Virus record (IMG/VR): IMGVR_UViG_3300031972_000892
Location: 1 to 31,893 of that record
Source: a virus
DNA: 31,893 nt
Direction: 5' to 3' (one strand)
Shown here: positions 16,770-25,094 of the stretch, piece after piece
How positions within the stretch are numbered: the stretch's first letter is position 1
Layout of the letters: every line of letters begins with the position of its first letter
Notes under the pieces: model-generated
Database searches by the model: none
Seen by the model: only the letters and a program-made list of their open reading frames with translations
What the model was told of the DNA's origin: nothing
Made by a program: the position numbers and the translations under genes

Positions 16770-17360
16770 TCATCTATAGATGTTCCTAGCCCATGCATAT
16801 GCAGACTTTACAGTAAAGAAACTTGTATCCTGTCCTGCCCATCTAAAACCGTGTGGCTTAATGATAACATTAAACACTGGGCTTCCACTTACGATTGGTG
16901 TGAAGAAGGGGATGGTCGTCGTGTTGTACCCTTTACCAATATAGTTTGTATCGGCAACCTTTCGTCCTGCTATGTACAGTTCTATATTATAATAGTTCTT
17001 TAGCTGGTTGGCTTCGTTGCCATTGGGAGTTGTCCATGCTCCTATGTTATCTACTACCAGTGTAAGCGACCCACGAAGGAAGCCTTCTTTAACACCAGTT
17101 AGTGTGCCTGAAGCAACTGATGCTTTACCAGCAAGCATATCATTCTGCGTAAAGGTTTGATCTGTGGTCGAATCAACAAGAGTATAATACTTGCTCATAG
17201 GATTCATAGACACAGCAGTATAGTCTATCGATTGATCGGGCAACTCGGTATGCTGCAATCCACCGTTGATGATATTAATATTCTCTTGTGTCTGCGCATT
17301 GAGGCCTGTACCTGTGATAGCCTCACCCTCACCCCATTGCTGACCGGGTATGATCTTCAT
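16770..17360 (-). CDS. Fibre-like virion protein A
   Basis: 196 residues. The N-terminus (QQWGEGEAITGTGLNAQTQE) matches the recurring anchor theme W-x-GE-x-lT-x-x-x-LN found in many phage fibre proteins. The rest is a single strand-rich domain (FLRGSLTLVVDNIGAWTTPN; YNIELYIAGRKVADTNYIGK). GGAGG lies nine bases before the ATG, which overlaps the nozzle stop as TAATG. It directly follows the nozzle, the usual place for fibre or adaptor genes in podoviruses. The function is inferred from this context. Confidence 0.65.
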   Translation of the reverse strand: MKIIPGQQWGEGEAITGTGLNAQTQENINIINGGLQHTELPDQSIDYTAVSMNPMSKYYTLVDSTTDQTFTQNDMLAGKASVASGTLTGVKEGFLRGSLTLVVDNIGAWTTPNGNEANQLKNYYNIELYIAGRKVADTNYIGKGYNTTTIPFFTPIVSGSPVFNVIIKPHGFRWAGQDTSFFTVKSAYAWARNIYR

Positions 17361-19783
17361 TAGTATGTTCCTCCGCGACTGTTAGCCATCTGATTAAACT
17401 TAGCCTGATAGGTCTTCAACTCACCCTTGTATCTATAGTTAACTTTATATCCTAGCACACAGACCTTCATGCCCAAGTTAAGAGCAGGTGTAATACTATC
17501 ACCCTTCTCATCTAACACTAGGCTAGCAGCGTTGGTGGTCGTGGTCTCTATCTGGAACTGGAAGGACACAGCGTGTAGTGGTGCTACATCATAGCGTACA
17601 GTAAGCATCCTTGTAGGTCCAGCAGCATTGGCCTTGTCAAAGGTGGCTGACCCTGCCTGTGTCTGTGTAAGATAAAAGGTACCGTAAGGTTGTCTCTCTG
17701 GATTCCTTATCATAGTAGCTACAGTACCTGCGCTATACTCGATTGGATATCTATCGTAATCAATAAAGCAATTGAGTTGTGGCTTAGCCTGACCACCAGT
17801 CTCAAGGTAATCAAACTCTACAGAGAGAACTTCTTTTTTATAATCATCATCGCCAAAGTCTAGCCATGCTGTAGCAAACCTAGTGTTGGGTGGCTTGCGC
17901 TCTGCATAGGTAGGATCTTCTGCTGACCCTGTAACCTTTATTCCCCATGTTGGTCGTCCACACCATAACTGCAATCCGTTGTTGACTGCATAGTTAATAG
18001 CATTGTCCTCATACCCAGTAAGGTTAGCAATGGTTGTCTCGTAGTTGGAACCAAATAAAGTAAAGCCTTCTGGCAACTGTGTGAAGGAGGTCGCTGGTAC
18101 CTCTTGCCTAATGGTCCATGTCTTGATAGGGGCATGATATACAAAGCCCGTCATAGGGTCGTTAAAGCCATCTGTGGGTAGGCTACACCAATACTCTTGG
18201 TCCTTAGCGTTATAGGTAGATGCTGCTATCTGACAGTTGATTAAGTTTGTATTGTCTAGGTATCCGCCAAGCCCATCAGAGATAGAAAGTATTTTAACTT
18301 GGTCATACTGTGGGTTGCCAGAGATTGCATAGAAACCATTCTGTCCTAGGAAGACAACGCCTGTTCCCGGTACGAACTGAATACTCTTATGTGCTATGCA
18401 ACCTATGCTATCTGATATCGTAGTAAGATAGAAGCCACCTTGCTCATCTGGGATCAAAGCAAAGATGCCCCGCCTAGCAAAGATATATAATATGTTGGCT
18501 GATGGGAAGAGGCCCGTGATATCCCCTACCCCATAGCCAGAGATGTTATAATAGTTGTCATTGCCGAACTGCTCAAACCTACCAGACTCAGAATAATATA
18601 CAGCAGTAGAGTCTATACCCCCAGCAAGAACAAGTTTGTTTCCCCATAGAGTTGCGAACTTAGTATCAACAGGCATGGTACCTGTCTCATTAATCGTAGG
18701 CATCTCTGATGCTAGGTTAACATCTGATGCCATGTCAAGGTAGAAGGTCTCGCAGTTGTTGGGTATCTCATCAACAAAGTAAAAGGTTTCTTCTGCTGGG
18801 GCTGACGCTGGGTCTATGCTAAACAGATTTAAGTTCTTTGTTCTGTATATCCTACGGGTAAGCGTTCCCTCTGGACCTATGGGTATGTTGGTGATAGGCA
18901 AGAAGAAGCGCGATGAGGATAGGTTAAACGTTTCTTCGTTAGCATCATCACCACCATCGCCATCCATCTGCCCTAACCAACTAATAAGTTTACTACCCTC
19001 ACTTGCAGGGCTCTCACTACCAGTGTCGCTTACATATGCAATCTTATATTTGTATGAGCACTTAAGGTTATGAAGTAAGTTTGTTTGTATAGCAGAACCC
19101 TTAGCATCATCAGTCAAGTCACCGAACTGTGCTCCCGGATCCATACCAGCAGAGTTACCGTATCCCCATATACCTACTGAGTATGTGCCTGTATCTTCAT
19201 CAGTAGTAGTGAATGCCCAAGTATATGTAGTGTCATCAACCTTGCCCATAGAAACTCTTGACGGTGTGATAGGCGTGGGAGGAGGAGGTTGGACAACATA
19301 GCCAAATGGTTCTATCCTATCTCTGTTAAAGAACTTTAATGCCCTGTTGCCGGGGATGTTAAATATGATAACGTAGTTGCCAGCGTCGATATACTGTATG
19401 CCTGGGTCTGTTAGCGATCTATTATTAATTCCATACTCTTGCTGTACTTCCAATGGCTTCGTGAGTATCGTTCCTACGTTGTTCTGGTTCTTAATATACT
19501 TGATTGCTGTAGGGGTTTCGTAGATTATATATCTTTCTGACCCTCCGTTCTTTTCCCATGCGTATACTGACCAGACTACTTCACCTTCTACAAAGTTTGA
19601 TGTTGCTGTGACATTCAGTTCTTCATTGTAAGGTACCCATCCTCTGTCGTTAATGAATGCCATTAGTCTGGGATCATAACGCCAGTTCTCTGCAACCCAA
19701 GCAGAGTTTTGATTTTGTGCCCTCAGCCTTCTTTCTATACCGATAAGGTTAGGCTGCTCAAATGTTCTATCTACTTTGGACAT
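17360..19783 (-). CDS. Tail nozzle protein (T7 gp12 / P22 gp10-like role)
   Basis: 807 residues, strand-rich. Roughly in the middle third it has the sequence pattern of podovirus tail nozzle or stabilisation proteins: FATLWGNKLVLAGG, then AVYYSESGRFEQFG, then ILYIFARRGIFAL and FLGQNGFYAISG, typical blades of a beta-propeller. Such proteins form a hexameric tube below the adaptor and close the DNA channel. It follows the 507-residue adaptor-like gene, the standard order. AAGGA lies nine bases before the ATG, and the stop overlaps the next gene. The assignment is fairly firm from motif style, length and order. Confidence 0.85.
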   Translation of the reverse strand: MSKVDRTFEQPNLIGIERRLRAQNQNSAWVAENWRYDPRLMAFINDRGWVPYNEELNVTATSNFVEGEVVWSVYAWEKNGGSERYIIYETPTAIKYIKNQNNVGTILTKPLEVQQEYGINNRSLTDPGIQYIDAGNYVIIFNIPGNRALKFFNRDRIEPFGYVVQPPPPTPITPSRVSMGKVDDTTYTWAFTTTDEDTGTYSVGIWGYGNSAGMDPGAQFGDLTDDAKGSAIQTNLLHNLKCSYKYKIAYVSDTGSESPASEGSKLISWLGQMDGDGGDDANEETFNLSSSRFFLPITNIPIGPEGTLTRRIYRTKNLNLFSIDPASAPAEETFYFVDEIPNNCETFYLDMASDVNLASEMPTINETGTMPVDTKFATLWGNKLVLAGGIDSTAVYYSESGRFEQFGNDNYYNISGYGVGDITGLFPSANILYIFARRGIFALIPDEQGGFYLTTISDSIGCIAHKSIQFVPGTGVVFLGQNGFYAISGNPQYDQVKILSISDGLGGYLDNTNLINCQIAASTYNAKDQEYWCSLPTDGFNDPMTGFVYHAPIKTWTIRQEVPATSFTQLPEGFTLFGSNYETTIANLTGYEDNAINYAVNNGLQLWCGRPTWGIKVTGSAEDPTYAERKPPNTRFATAWLDFGDDDYKKEVLSVEFDYLETGGQAKPQLNCFIDYDRYPIEYSAGTVATMIRNPERQPYGTFYLTQTQAGSATFDKANAAGPTRMLTVRYDVAPLHAVSFQFQIETTTTNAASLVLDEKGDSITPALNLGMKVCVLGYKVNYRYKGELKTYQAKFNQMANSRGGTY

Positions 19784-19795
19784 CTATTGTTATCC

Positions 19796-21319
19796 TTAAC
19801 TGGTGTAAGTTACTGTGTATCTAGGGAATCGAGCACGGCTGAAGATTGAACCAAACCTTTGTGATTGGCCACGTTGTACAACCGAATCCATATTGGTTGC
19901 ATACCTACTGTCTAGTCTGCGTAGTAAGTCTACATACTTCTTCTCGTGTAAGGATGAAAGGGTTGGGTTGGCAAACCTCATGTAGATCTGTTGCAGTACT
20001 AACTCTACTATGATCATATGAAAGTTCTCTGGGATTGCAGGTACATCAGAGTCCTTTCTTAGTTCTTGTGGTTTGTATATGTATCTAAGTGTAAAGTAGT
20101 TTAAGTTTCTATTGTCCTCGTTCTCATAGTCTGTAGAGGTATATGTCTTGTCTCCTCCGGTAGGTCTTGGGTAGAAACGAATAACCTTTTGTGTTCCTCC
20201 GTGATGTGCATACCGAGGACGAAACTTTTGTTCAGTTGTTATGTCTCTCGCAACAGAGCCAGATGGCTTACGAAGAGGTAGGTCATGGCGGACTGGGTTG
20301 CCTGCTGCATCTACCAAGGTCCAGAACTTATCTGACTGTGAGCCATTGTCGAATGAAGGATAGAATACATAAGCACCATCTGATTCTTTGATACCAAGAT
20401 AAATGATTGGTGCTTTGTTAGCCCACTCTTCTGCGTTAATCTCTGTTGCTGGCTGCCATTGGTAGGTTATCTTTGTGTTGCCTGTAAGGCCACTAGCAGC
20501 GACGAGGATAGCAGACTCGATACCTGTTTCGAAGTCATAGGTAGAAACGCCTACAGCATACTCCTTGGTCGCGACAAGGCTACCGCCTGAACCTATAGTA
20601 ACTCCTTGCAACCATTCCAGTGGTTCTGTATTACCAAAGTTAAGTGGAACATAATAGTTAGGCTTGGCTGCTGTCTGATTAAGTCTAAGGTTAGCATCTA
20701 CATCCATACGTGGTGGAACAGAATATGTTTTACCTTGTCTCGAAGCATTCGTTATTGTACTGTCTCTGAATGTGATGTCCATAATCTCAATCAGATCTTG
20801 GGGAAGAACATAGTCTTGCTTGGCAACAGTCCAGTTAGTTGTAGTAGTTGTTGCCTCTGCTGAAGTTCCTCTCCAGTCTTGCCCTAAGGTAAACACCTTG
20901 CCATCATGTGACTTACCTAATGCATAGTTTCTATTGTTCCCATCCTGTAGGATAAGAGGATACATACCGATGTGGTATGGGTTAGTCTTTGACATAAGAG
21001 GATCTATATGATTACCCTCGACAAAGATAGCAGGCTTACTTCCCTGTGCTGTAAAGGTAGCGGTTGTTGATCTATCTGTAACCCCTAGGCTACTGTGTCT
21101 GCCACCTGCTGTAGTCTCTATTGTATTGTAGTTAAGTTCTGTGAAGATTGGAATCTCTAATTGTTTTTCATTAAACTCGTAGGCGCGGCGATTCCATATC
21201 TCCATATACGCATCTTGGATTGCACTGTTAACATAGTTAATATAACCAGTAGCAACTGAATCATCAGGAGCATACTCGCTTTGTTGTAAAATCTTATTTC
21301 TTATTTGTTGTCTGTTCAT
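19796..21319 (-). CDS. Tail adaptor (head-tail connector), T7 gp11-like role
   Basis: 507 residues. The N-terminal helical segment (QIRNKILQQSEYAPDDSVAT; AIQDAYMEIWNRRAYEFNEK) is the type of opening found in podovirus adaptor proteins, which dock on the portal. A strand-rich middle follows, and then a helical C-terminal part (NFHMIIVELVLQQIYMRFAN) that also fits. It is long compared with T7 gp11 (about 200 residues), so it probably carries an inserted beta domain. It starts just after the terminator hairpin downstream of the capsid genes, so it must be expressed by read-through or at a lower level than the capsid. GAGGCGGGG provides the ribosome binding site. Confidence 0.75.
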   Translation of the reverse strand: MNRQQIRNKILQQSEYAPDDSVATGYINYVNSAIQDAYMEIWNRRAYEFNEKQLEIPIFTELNYNTIETTAGGRHSSLGVTDRSTTATFTAQGSKPAIFVEGNHIDPLMSKTNPYHIGMYPLILQDGNNRNYALGKSHDGKVFTLGQDWRGTSAEATTTTTNWTVAKQDYVLPQDLIEIMDITFRDSTITNASRQGKTYSVPPRMDVDANLRLNQTAAKPNYYVPLNFGNTEPLEWLQGVTIGSGGSLVATKEYAVGVSTYDFETGIESAILVAASGLTGNTKITYQWQPATEINAEEWANKAPIIYLGIKESDGAYVFYPSFDNGSQSDKFWTLVDAAGNPVRHDLPLRKPSGSVARDITTEQKFRPRYAHHGGTQKVIRFYPRPTGGDKTYTSTDYENEDNRNLNYFTLRYIYKPQELRKDSDVPAIPENFHMIIVELVLQQIYMRFANPTLSSLHEKKYVDLLRRLDSRYATNMDSVVQRGQSQRFGSIFSRARFPRYTVTYTS

Positions 21320-21333
21320 ATACCCCGCCTCGT

Positions 21334-21371
21334 AAAAAACCCCCTAGCCCAGAACGAGCCAGACTAGGGGG
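21334..21371 (-). terminator. Leftward rho-independent terminator after the capsid genes
   Basis: On the minus strand an eight-base-pair stem CCCCCTAG/CTAGGGGG (arms 21340-21347 and 21364-21371) with a 16-base loop is followed by TTTTTT (21339-21334). It lies between the decoration gene and the tail adaptor and should reduce transcription of the tail genes relative to the capsid. The plus strand has no T-run after the stem, so it acts one way. Confidence 0.8.
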
Positions 21372-21376
21372 GGAAG

Positions 21377-21392
21377 GCCCTCAAAGGAGGGC
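21377..21392 (-). other. Second perfect hairpin next to the terminator
   Basis: GCCCTC (21377-21382) and GAGGGC (21387-21392) form a perfect six-pair stem with a four-base loop. It sits nine bases after the decoration gene stop and just upstream of the terminator stem on the leftward transcript. It has no T-run, so it more likely protects the 3' end of the capsid mRNA or strengthens the terminator. Confidence 0.6.
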
Positions 21393-21400
21393 ATTATATA

Positions 21401-21871
21401 TTAACTGAAGATACCAAACACAAACACGTCAGCCTTGTCACTCGCAGGAGCCTCAAGGGTCTGCGCCACCGGAGGAACTAAATCATTAGTACCAGCCGCT
21501 TGGCATCGACCAGCAGTCCCCGAAGGAACCACCGCCACACCAGCACCCGCTGCATCAGCAACGTTAGCGCCTTCGGCGTAGCCTTTGATAACAACTTCGC
21601 AGAGGTCATCAGCAGCAGCGTCTGTACCCGTTCCGTCATGACCGATCATAACACCGATCGCAACTTTGGAACCAGCACCACCAGAGTTTGACTTCTGGAT
21701 TTTAACAACCCGGTCAGACCCAGTGACGGATACGTCAGCAACCTGAAACGCAACGAAGTCACCGATAGCAATAGCACCAGTGGCGAAGAAGCGCTCAGTC
21801 ACACGACGGTTGGAAGGACCAACATCCGTACCCGGAGCATCAAGGTATTGAATCATAGATGAAGTAGCCAT
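21401..21871 (-). CDS. Putative capsid decoration protein
   Basis: 156 residues from MATSSMIQYLDAPG. This start, not an upstream one at 21925 within the capsid gene, has GGGGAGA seven bases ahead and overlaps the capsid stop as TAATG. The sequence is Gly/Ala/Val-rich and strand-like (AIAIGDFVAFQVADVSVTGS; KVAIGVMIGHDGTGTDAAAD; CEVVIKGYAEGANVADAAGA), the style of small head decoration proteins that trim the capsid surface. Tight coupling with the capsid gene and placement before the terminator predict high, near-stoichiometric expression. The family is not certain. Confidence 0.75.
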   Translation of the reverse strand: MATSSMIQYLDAPGTDVGPSNRRVTERFFATGAIAIGDFVAFQVADVSVTGSDRVVKIQKSNSGGAGSKVAIGVMIGHDGTGTDAAADDLCEVVIKGYAEGANVADAAGAGVAVVPSGTAGRCQAAGTNDLVPPVAQTLEAPASDKADVFVFGIFS

Positions 21872-22920
21872 TAGAATGTCTCCCCGTTTACAAGCAATGC
21901 GCTTGAGCCAAGATGTGAAGCACACAGACCACCCATGAACAAGATGCGACCATAACGTCCATCATAACCTGAGATGTCCTCGAAGCCGGTGAACTTAAAG
22001 TCAGCGTCTCCATGAACGTGCAGGTAGATAGCGTCAAGGTTAAGCATGGCCATCGTGTTGGAACCAGCAGAGCCAGCACCAGCAGCGACATCCATCGCTC
22101 GCTCAGGCATGATCACGCCAGACGAGAACTGAAGGCTCTGAACACCAGAGGCATCAAGAGTCTTCGCATCAACATAACGCTCTTGCGCAAACAGCGCTTG
22201 ACGATAGTTGACATACCCGTTGGGCGAAGCAAGGGTCAGGTGGAAACGACCACCGTCACCGTCGGCAGGCATAAGCGTAGAAGCCTTGGCTTCCAACTCA
22301 TACATGGCACCAATACCGTTAGCCGAGAAGTCGTTCCCCGCATTGGCGAACTGGTTCTGGAGACCAACAGCAAGACCGTGGGAAAGACCACCCATCGTGT
22401 TGCCCTGCGAAGCAGGAGCAGCATCCTCAAGGAAGCCAGTCGACACGCCTTGTCCAGCCGTGTTACCGTTAATCGTACCAAGCGTAGCAAGGTCGGTCAC
22501 AGTGTTACCAACAATCTGTTGGTTAATCTTACGCATCAGCGCAGACAGTGCGTTTTTATATCGGACCTCAGCAAGGTCAATAATGGCACGCTCGCCAGAG
22601 TTCTCAGCCTCTTCACGACCTGAAATAAGAACAGGCATCGCCAGACGCATCCAGTCATACTCAGCCTGCTGGGTAGCATCACGGACACTAAGGTCCAGTG
22701 CTTCCCAACCGCTTGAGAGAACCGTTAACTGCGAGTGCTCTTGCGTTTCCACAGGAACAACCAACTTGTAGCCGCCATCGAAGGTGCGGATCTTACCAAG
22801 TTTCTTGGAGATACTGAGGAAAGGAGTCGTCTCAAAGAGCGCCTCGCTGACCTCATCCTCAATCTCAAAAATAGTCGTGGAGAGAATATCATTACTAATT
22901 CCAGTCAATGTGATAGACAT
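21871..22920 (-). CDS. Major capsid protein (HK97-fold likely)
   Basis: 349 residues from the ATG at 22920 (MSITLTGISNDILSTTIFEI). A TTG three codons upstream is possible but less likely. The protein has the features of a podovirus capsid: a helical start, a glycine-rich stretch (GNTMGGLSHGLAVGLQNQFA), a long middle helix (YKNALSALMRKINQQIVGNT) and strand segments such as RFHLTLASPNGYVNYRQALF. Codon choice looks more GC-rich than the neighbours, as for a highly expressed gene. AAAGGA precedes the start. It heads a capsid-decoration pair ended by a terminator, with a 189-base upstream regulatory gap. Confidence 0.9.
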   Translation of the reverse strand: MSITLTGISNDILSTTIFEIEDEVSEALFETTPFLSISKKLGKIRTFDGGYKLVVPVETQEHSQLTVLSSGWEALDLSVRDATQQAEYDWMRLAMPVLISGREEAENSGERAIIDLAEVRYKNALSALMRKINQQIVGNTVTDLATLGTINGNTAGQGVSTGFLEDAAPASQGNTMGGLSHGLAVGLQNQFANAGNDFSANGIGAMYELEAKASTLMPADGDGGRFHLTLASPNGYVNYRQALFAQERYVDAKTLDASGVQSLQFSSGVIMPERAMDVAAGAGSAGSNTMAMLNLDAIYLHVHGDADFKFTGFEDISGYDGRYGRILFMGGLCASHLGSSALLVNGETF

Positions 22921-23109
22921 GATTTTCAATCCTTTATTAAAGTTTAAGTTTCTATTATTAAATGTTTAACGCTTATCCATACGACTACTGAGGGTTGTTT
23001 CAGGTGGATGGTCTGAAGTCCTATTTATTCGTGCCGTCTTGAGACTGTAGATAAGTTATCCTATGTGGGTCAAACCTACTGCTTCATATAATATAATACT
23101 TTGTCAACC
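22921..23109 (-). promoter_or_regulatory. Long leader/promoter region of the capsid gene
   Basis: 189 bases without a gene. It contains an AT-rich block (23090-23101) next to a TTGACA on the minus strand (23107-23102) that lacks a correctly spaced -10 box. It also has a dyad GTGGGT-caa-ACCTAC (23065-23079) and a GATAA-g-TTATC palindrome overlapping GTAGATAA (23047-23058). These look like operators of a regulated late promoter, perhaps one needing a phage sigma-like protein. The exact start is not readable. Confidence 0.4.
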
Positions 23110-23919
23110 TTACAAGACATTAAGTATTGCATCGTTAATTCTTTGTGTAGCAATATCATAATATTTCTTTTCCAATTCGATTCCGATAAAGTTTCGACTT
23201 GTATTTACTGCGGCGACCCCGGTGGAGCCAGCACCCATACAGTTATCTAAAACTGTATGTCCTTCGTTTGAATATGTTTTAATTAAATACTCTAAAAGCG
23301 TGACGGGCTTTTGGGTTGGATGAACTGTATTTTTCTCCGCAGGAAACTCTAGTATTTCTGCCGGATAGTTAGTCCACTTCTGTTCGTATTCTGACTCTCC
23401 CAAAAGTTTGTTTCCAGAACCGATAAACTTCTCAACTCCCAACACTTTTCCTAGACGCTTCCTATTGTTTTTCTTTTTCACCACTTTAGGAACGAGTCCT
23501 TGGGGGTTATAAAGCATATTACTGTCGTTTTTGGCGGAAGCCGCCGCTGCACCTCTTTGCGAGAAAACCAAAATATCTTCAGTCTGTTTCATGGGGCGGT
23601 AGTTAGCCAGCAGAAATCCTGTGGTTCGCTGTTTCTTCCATATCCATTCATATTTGAACCAATCGACCTTCGACATAATAAGAGAACTTGTAAATGGCTG
23701 GTCGCCAAACAATACAACTGTCCCTTCAGGCTTCAGAACTCTCTCGTAATTCTGCCAAAGTTTGTCCAAAGGAAGAGGGCTATCCCACTTAAATATCCTA
23801 CTGCCTTTTTTGCCCCGACGATCTGTTGTTCCGTAAGGCAAGTCACACAAAATCAAATCGACTGAACTTTCTTGGATTTCGCTCATTATTTCTAGGCAAT
23901 CGCCATGTCGTAAAATCAT
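23110..23919 (-). CDS. DNA methyltransferase, beta class (N6-adenine or N4-cytosine)
   Basis: 269 residues transferring a methyl group from AdoMet to the exocyclic amine of a DNA base. Motif order is that of the beta class: catalytic DLPY at residues 26-29, target-recognition region in the middle, HPTQKP near 200, and the AdoMet pocket DNCMGAGSTG at 225-234. Length is typical and all key motifs are present, so it should be active. AAGGAGA lies eight bases before the ATG. It sits just upstream of the capsid leader in the same direction, with no restriction endonuclease beside it. It is likely to be for protection against host restriction, for regulation, or both. Specificity cannot be read. 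Confidence 0.92.
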   Translation of the reverse strand: MILRHGDCLEIMSEIQESSVDLILCDLPYGTTDRRGKKGSRIFKWDSPLPLDKLWQNYERVLKPEGTVVLFGDQPFTSSLIMSKVDWFKYEWIWKKQRTTGFLLANYRPMKQTEDILVFSQRGAAAASAKNDSNMLYNPQGLVPKVVKKKNNRKRLGKVLGVEKFIGSGNKLLGESEYEQKWTNYPAEILEFPAEKNTVHPTQKPVTLLEYLIKTYSNEGHTVLDNCMGAGSTGVAAVNTSRNFIGIELEKKYYDIATQRINDAILNVL

Positions 23920-23950
23920 CTGTCAATCTCCTTAGCTTTTTCTTTAAGTT

Positions 23951-24220
23951 TCATTTCTCTTTATCCTTAAGTGGTTGGTACTCAATGTAAGTTAGGTAGT
24001 GTCCTGAGTCTGTATGCTTACGGTAGGATTCTTTGAATGTATCCCACAGAGAACCACCTGACTTACAGATCATTAACAATCCAACTTCAACATTATATTT
24101 CATTGAGGTTGGTAAGTATACCCATTCTCTTCTGAAGTCACTGTAAGGTAGTTCTTTACAGAACTCTTCTATTTGTTCAGGTGTATATCTAATAAACTGT
24201 CGTGTTCTTAATGAAGGCAT
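23951..24220 (-). CDS. Hypothetical 89-residue protein
   Basis: 89 residues (MPSLRTRQFIRYTPEQIEEF...), soluble, with a helix-rich N-terminal half and a strand-like C-terminal end (GHYLTYIEYQPLKDKEK). GGAG lies five bases before the ATG. It is the first leftward gene after the divergent region and precedes the beta-class methyltransferase by a 31-base gap, so the two probably share a transcript. I recognise no family. A small regulatory or host-interaction protein is possible. Confidence 0.65.
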   Translation of the reverse strand: MPSLRTRQFIRYTPEQIEEFCKELPYSDFRREWVYLPTSMKYNVEVGLLMICKSGGSLWDTFKESYRKHTDSGHYLTYIEYQPLKDKEK

Positions 24221-24457
24221 TCAAACTCCAGTTGACTAACTTGCTCACACTTTGGGTGTAGTAAATCCTCTCTACATATATCTTATAGGATTTATCCTGA
24301 ATCATTATCACTTTATTTTGATTTTCTTTTTATTTGTTTTTGTTCTTGACATTTTAATATCTATATGGTAATATATGTATAATGGTAGATAATAAATGTT
24401 CTATTGGGATTGCTGAAGACTATATACTATAGACGGCAAGGAACAGGAGACCTTACT
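24221..24457. promoter_or_regulatory. Divergent regulatory region
   Basis: 237 bases between a leftward and a rightward gene. It holds a strong rightward promoter (described separately), preceded by a T-rich tract (24310-24345) that could act as an UP-type element. An AGGAT-tt-ATCCT dyad lies at 24287-24298, which may be a leftward operator. The leftward promoter itself is not obvious; TATAAG on the minus strand near 24286 has no good -35 partner. Confidence 0.5.
24346..24374 (+). promoter_or_regulatory. Sigma-70-type rightward promoter
   Basis: TTGACA (24346-24351) and TAATAT (24369-24374) are separated by exactly 17 bases. The -35 is perfect consensus. An overlapping TATAAT at 24378-24383 may add a second start. 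The motif GTAGATAATA follows at 24385-24394, as in the leftward sigma-like gene's promoter. It should drive the rightward island with host polymerase. Confidence 0.75.
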
Positions 24458-25087
24458 ATGAATGAAGAGATTACAGATTTAATATTTAAAGAAGGTGGGG
24501 TTGCTAGAATATATTGTTGGAGTCCTTACAGCAAGTACAAGCCAACACAAGTTCTTTATAACTACAGACGGATTGCTGAGGCAGAGGCTTGGGAATCTAC
24601 AGATAATGTTTTAATGACTGTCAACGCAGCCTTCTATGCTGATAAGGCAGAAGCTCTGATGGATTGGAATCCAGAGAAGAGTACCCTGCGTACTTGGATT
24701 ACTAACCACTTTAACTGGTGGTACCTAGAGTGGATGAAGAAACAATTTAACTATGACAAGAATGTTAAGAAAAGTATTAGTGGCTTTTGGGATGAAGAGA
24801 TAACGAAGGCTGAAGTTAAGCAATCAATTATACAACAAGAGGATAGAATGATGATAACAGATTGGGAAAGAAAAATGGATAGGATGTGCATGTATGCCAA
24901 GACTCGTAATGTAGTAGAGAGATGGATCTTTGCAGAACTTAACGGCTGGGTAAAGATTCAGTTCAGCGAGAATCGACAGAATGTATTGAACTATCCCGGT
25001 AAAGAAAACTGTGGAGTTGCGACTTACTATCGCCACCGTAACAAGTTCATGGCTGAACTAAAGGCGTACTGCAATGGCGACTACTAA
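24458..25087 (+). CDS. Sigma factor-like transcription regulator (region 2-like)
   Basis: 209 residues from MNEEITDLIFKEGG. This start has AGGAGA seven bases upstream and is preferred over a start 18 codons earlier. Residues ~45-105 resemble sigma-70 region 2: helices rich in Trp and Lys with a NPEKSTLRTWITNHFNWWYL segment, comparable to the FDPxKG-FxTY-WI part of sigma factors that binds core polymerase and melts the -10. The C-terminal ~60 residues (CGVATYYRHRNKFMAELKAY) look like a helix-turn-helix. It is the first gene of the rightward island with a near-consensus promoter, fitting an early switch for late genes. The similarity is weak, and a non-sigma DNA-binding protein is possible. Confidence 0.7.
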   Translation: MNEEITDLIFKEGGVARIYCWSPYSKYKPTQVLYNYRRIAEAEAWESTDNVLMTVNAAFYADKAEALMDWNPEKSTLRTWITNHFNWWYLEWMKKQFNYDKNVKKSISGFWDEEITKAEVKQSIIQQEDRMMITDWERKMDRMCMYAKTRNVVERWIFAELNGWVKIQFSENRQNVLNYPGKENCGVATYYRHRNKFMAELKAYCNGDY

Positions 25088-25094
25088 GTCCTAT

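Noticed and set aside
22012-22623. A 203-codon open frame on the plus strand opposite the capsid gene
   Set aside because: It is antisense to a clear capsid gene, low in plausible structure and without a ribosome binding site; the GC-rich capsid codons simply leave the opposite frame open.
23102-23107. TTGACA on the minus strand upstream of the capsid as a host-type promoter
   Set aside because: The AT-rich stretches are only 3-12 bases away and no -10 box occurs at 16-18 bases, so the spacing is wrong.
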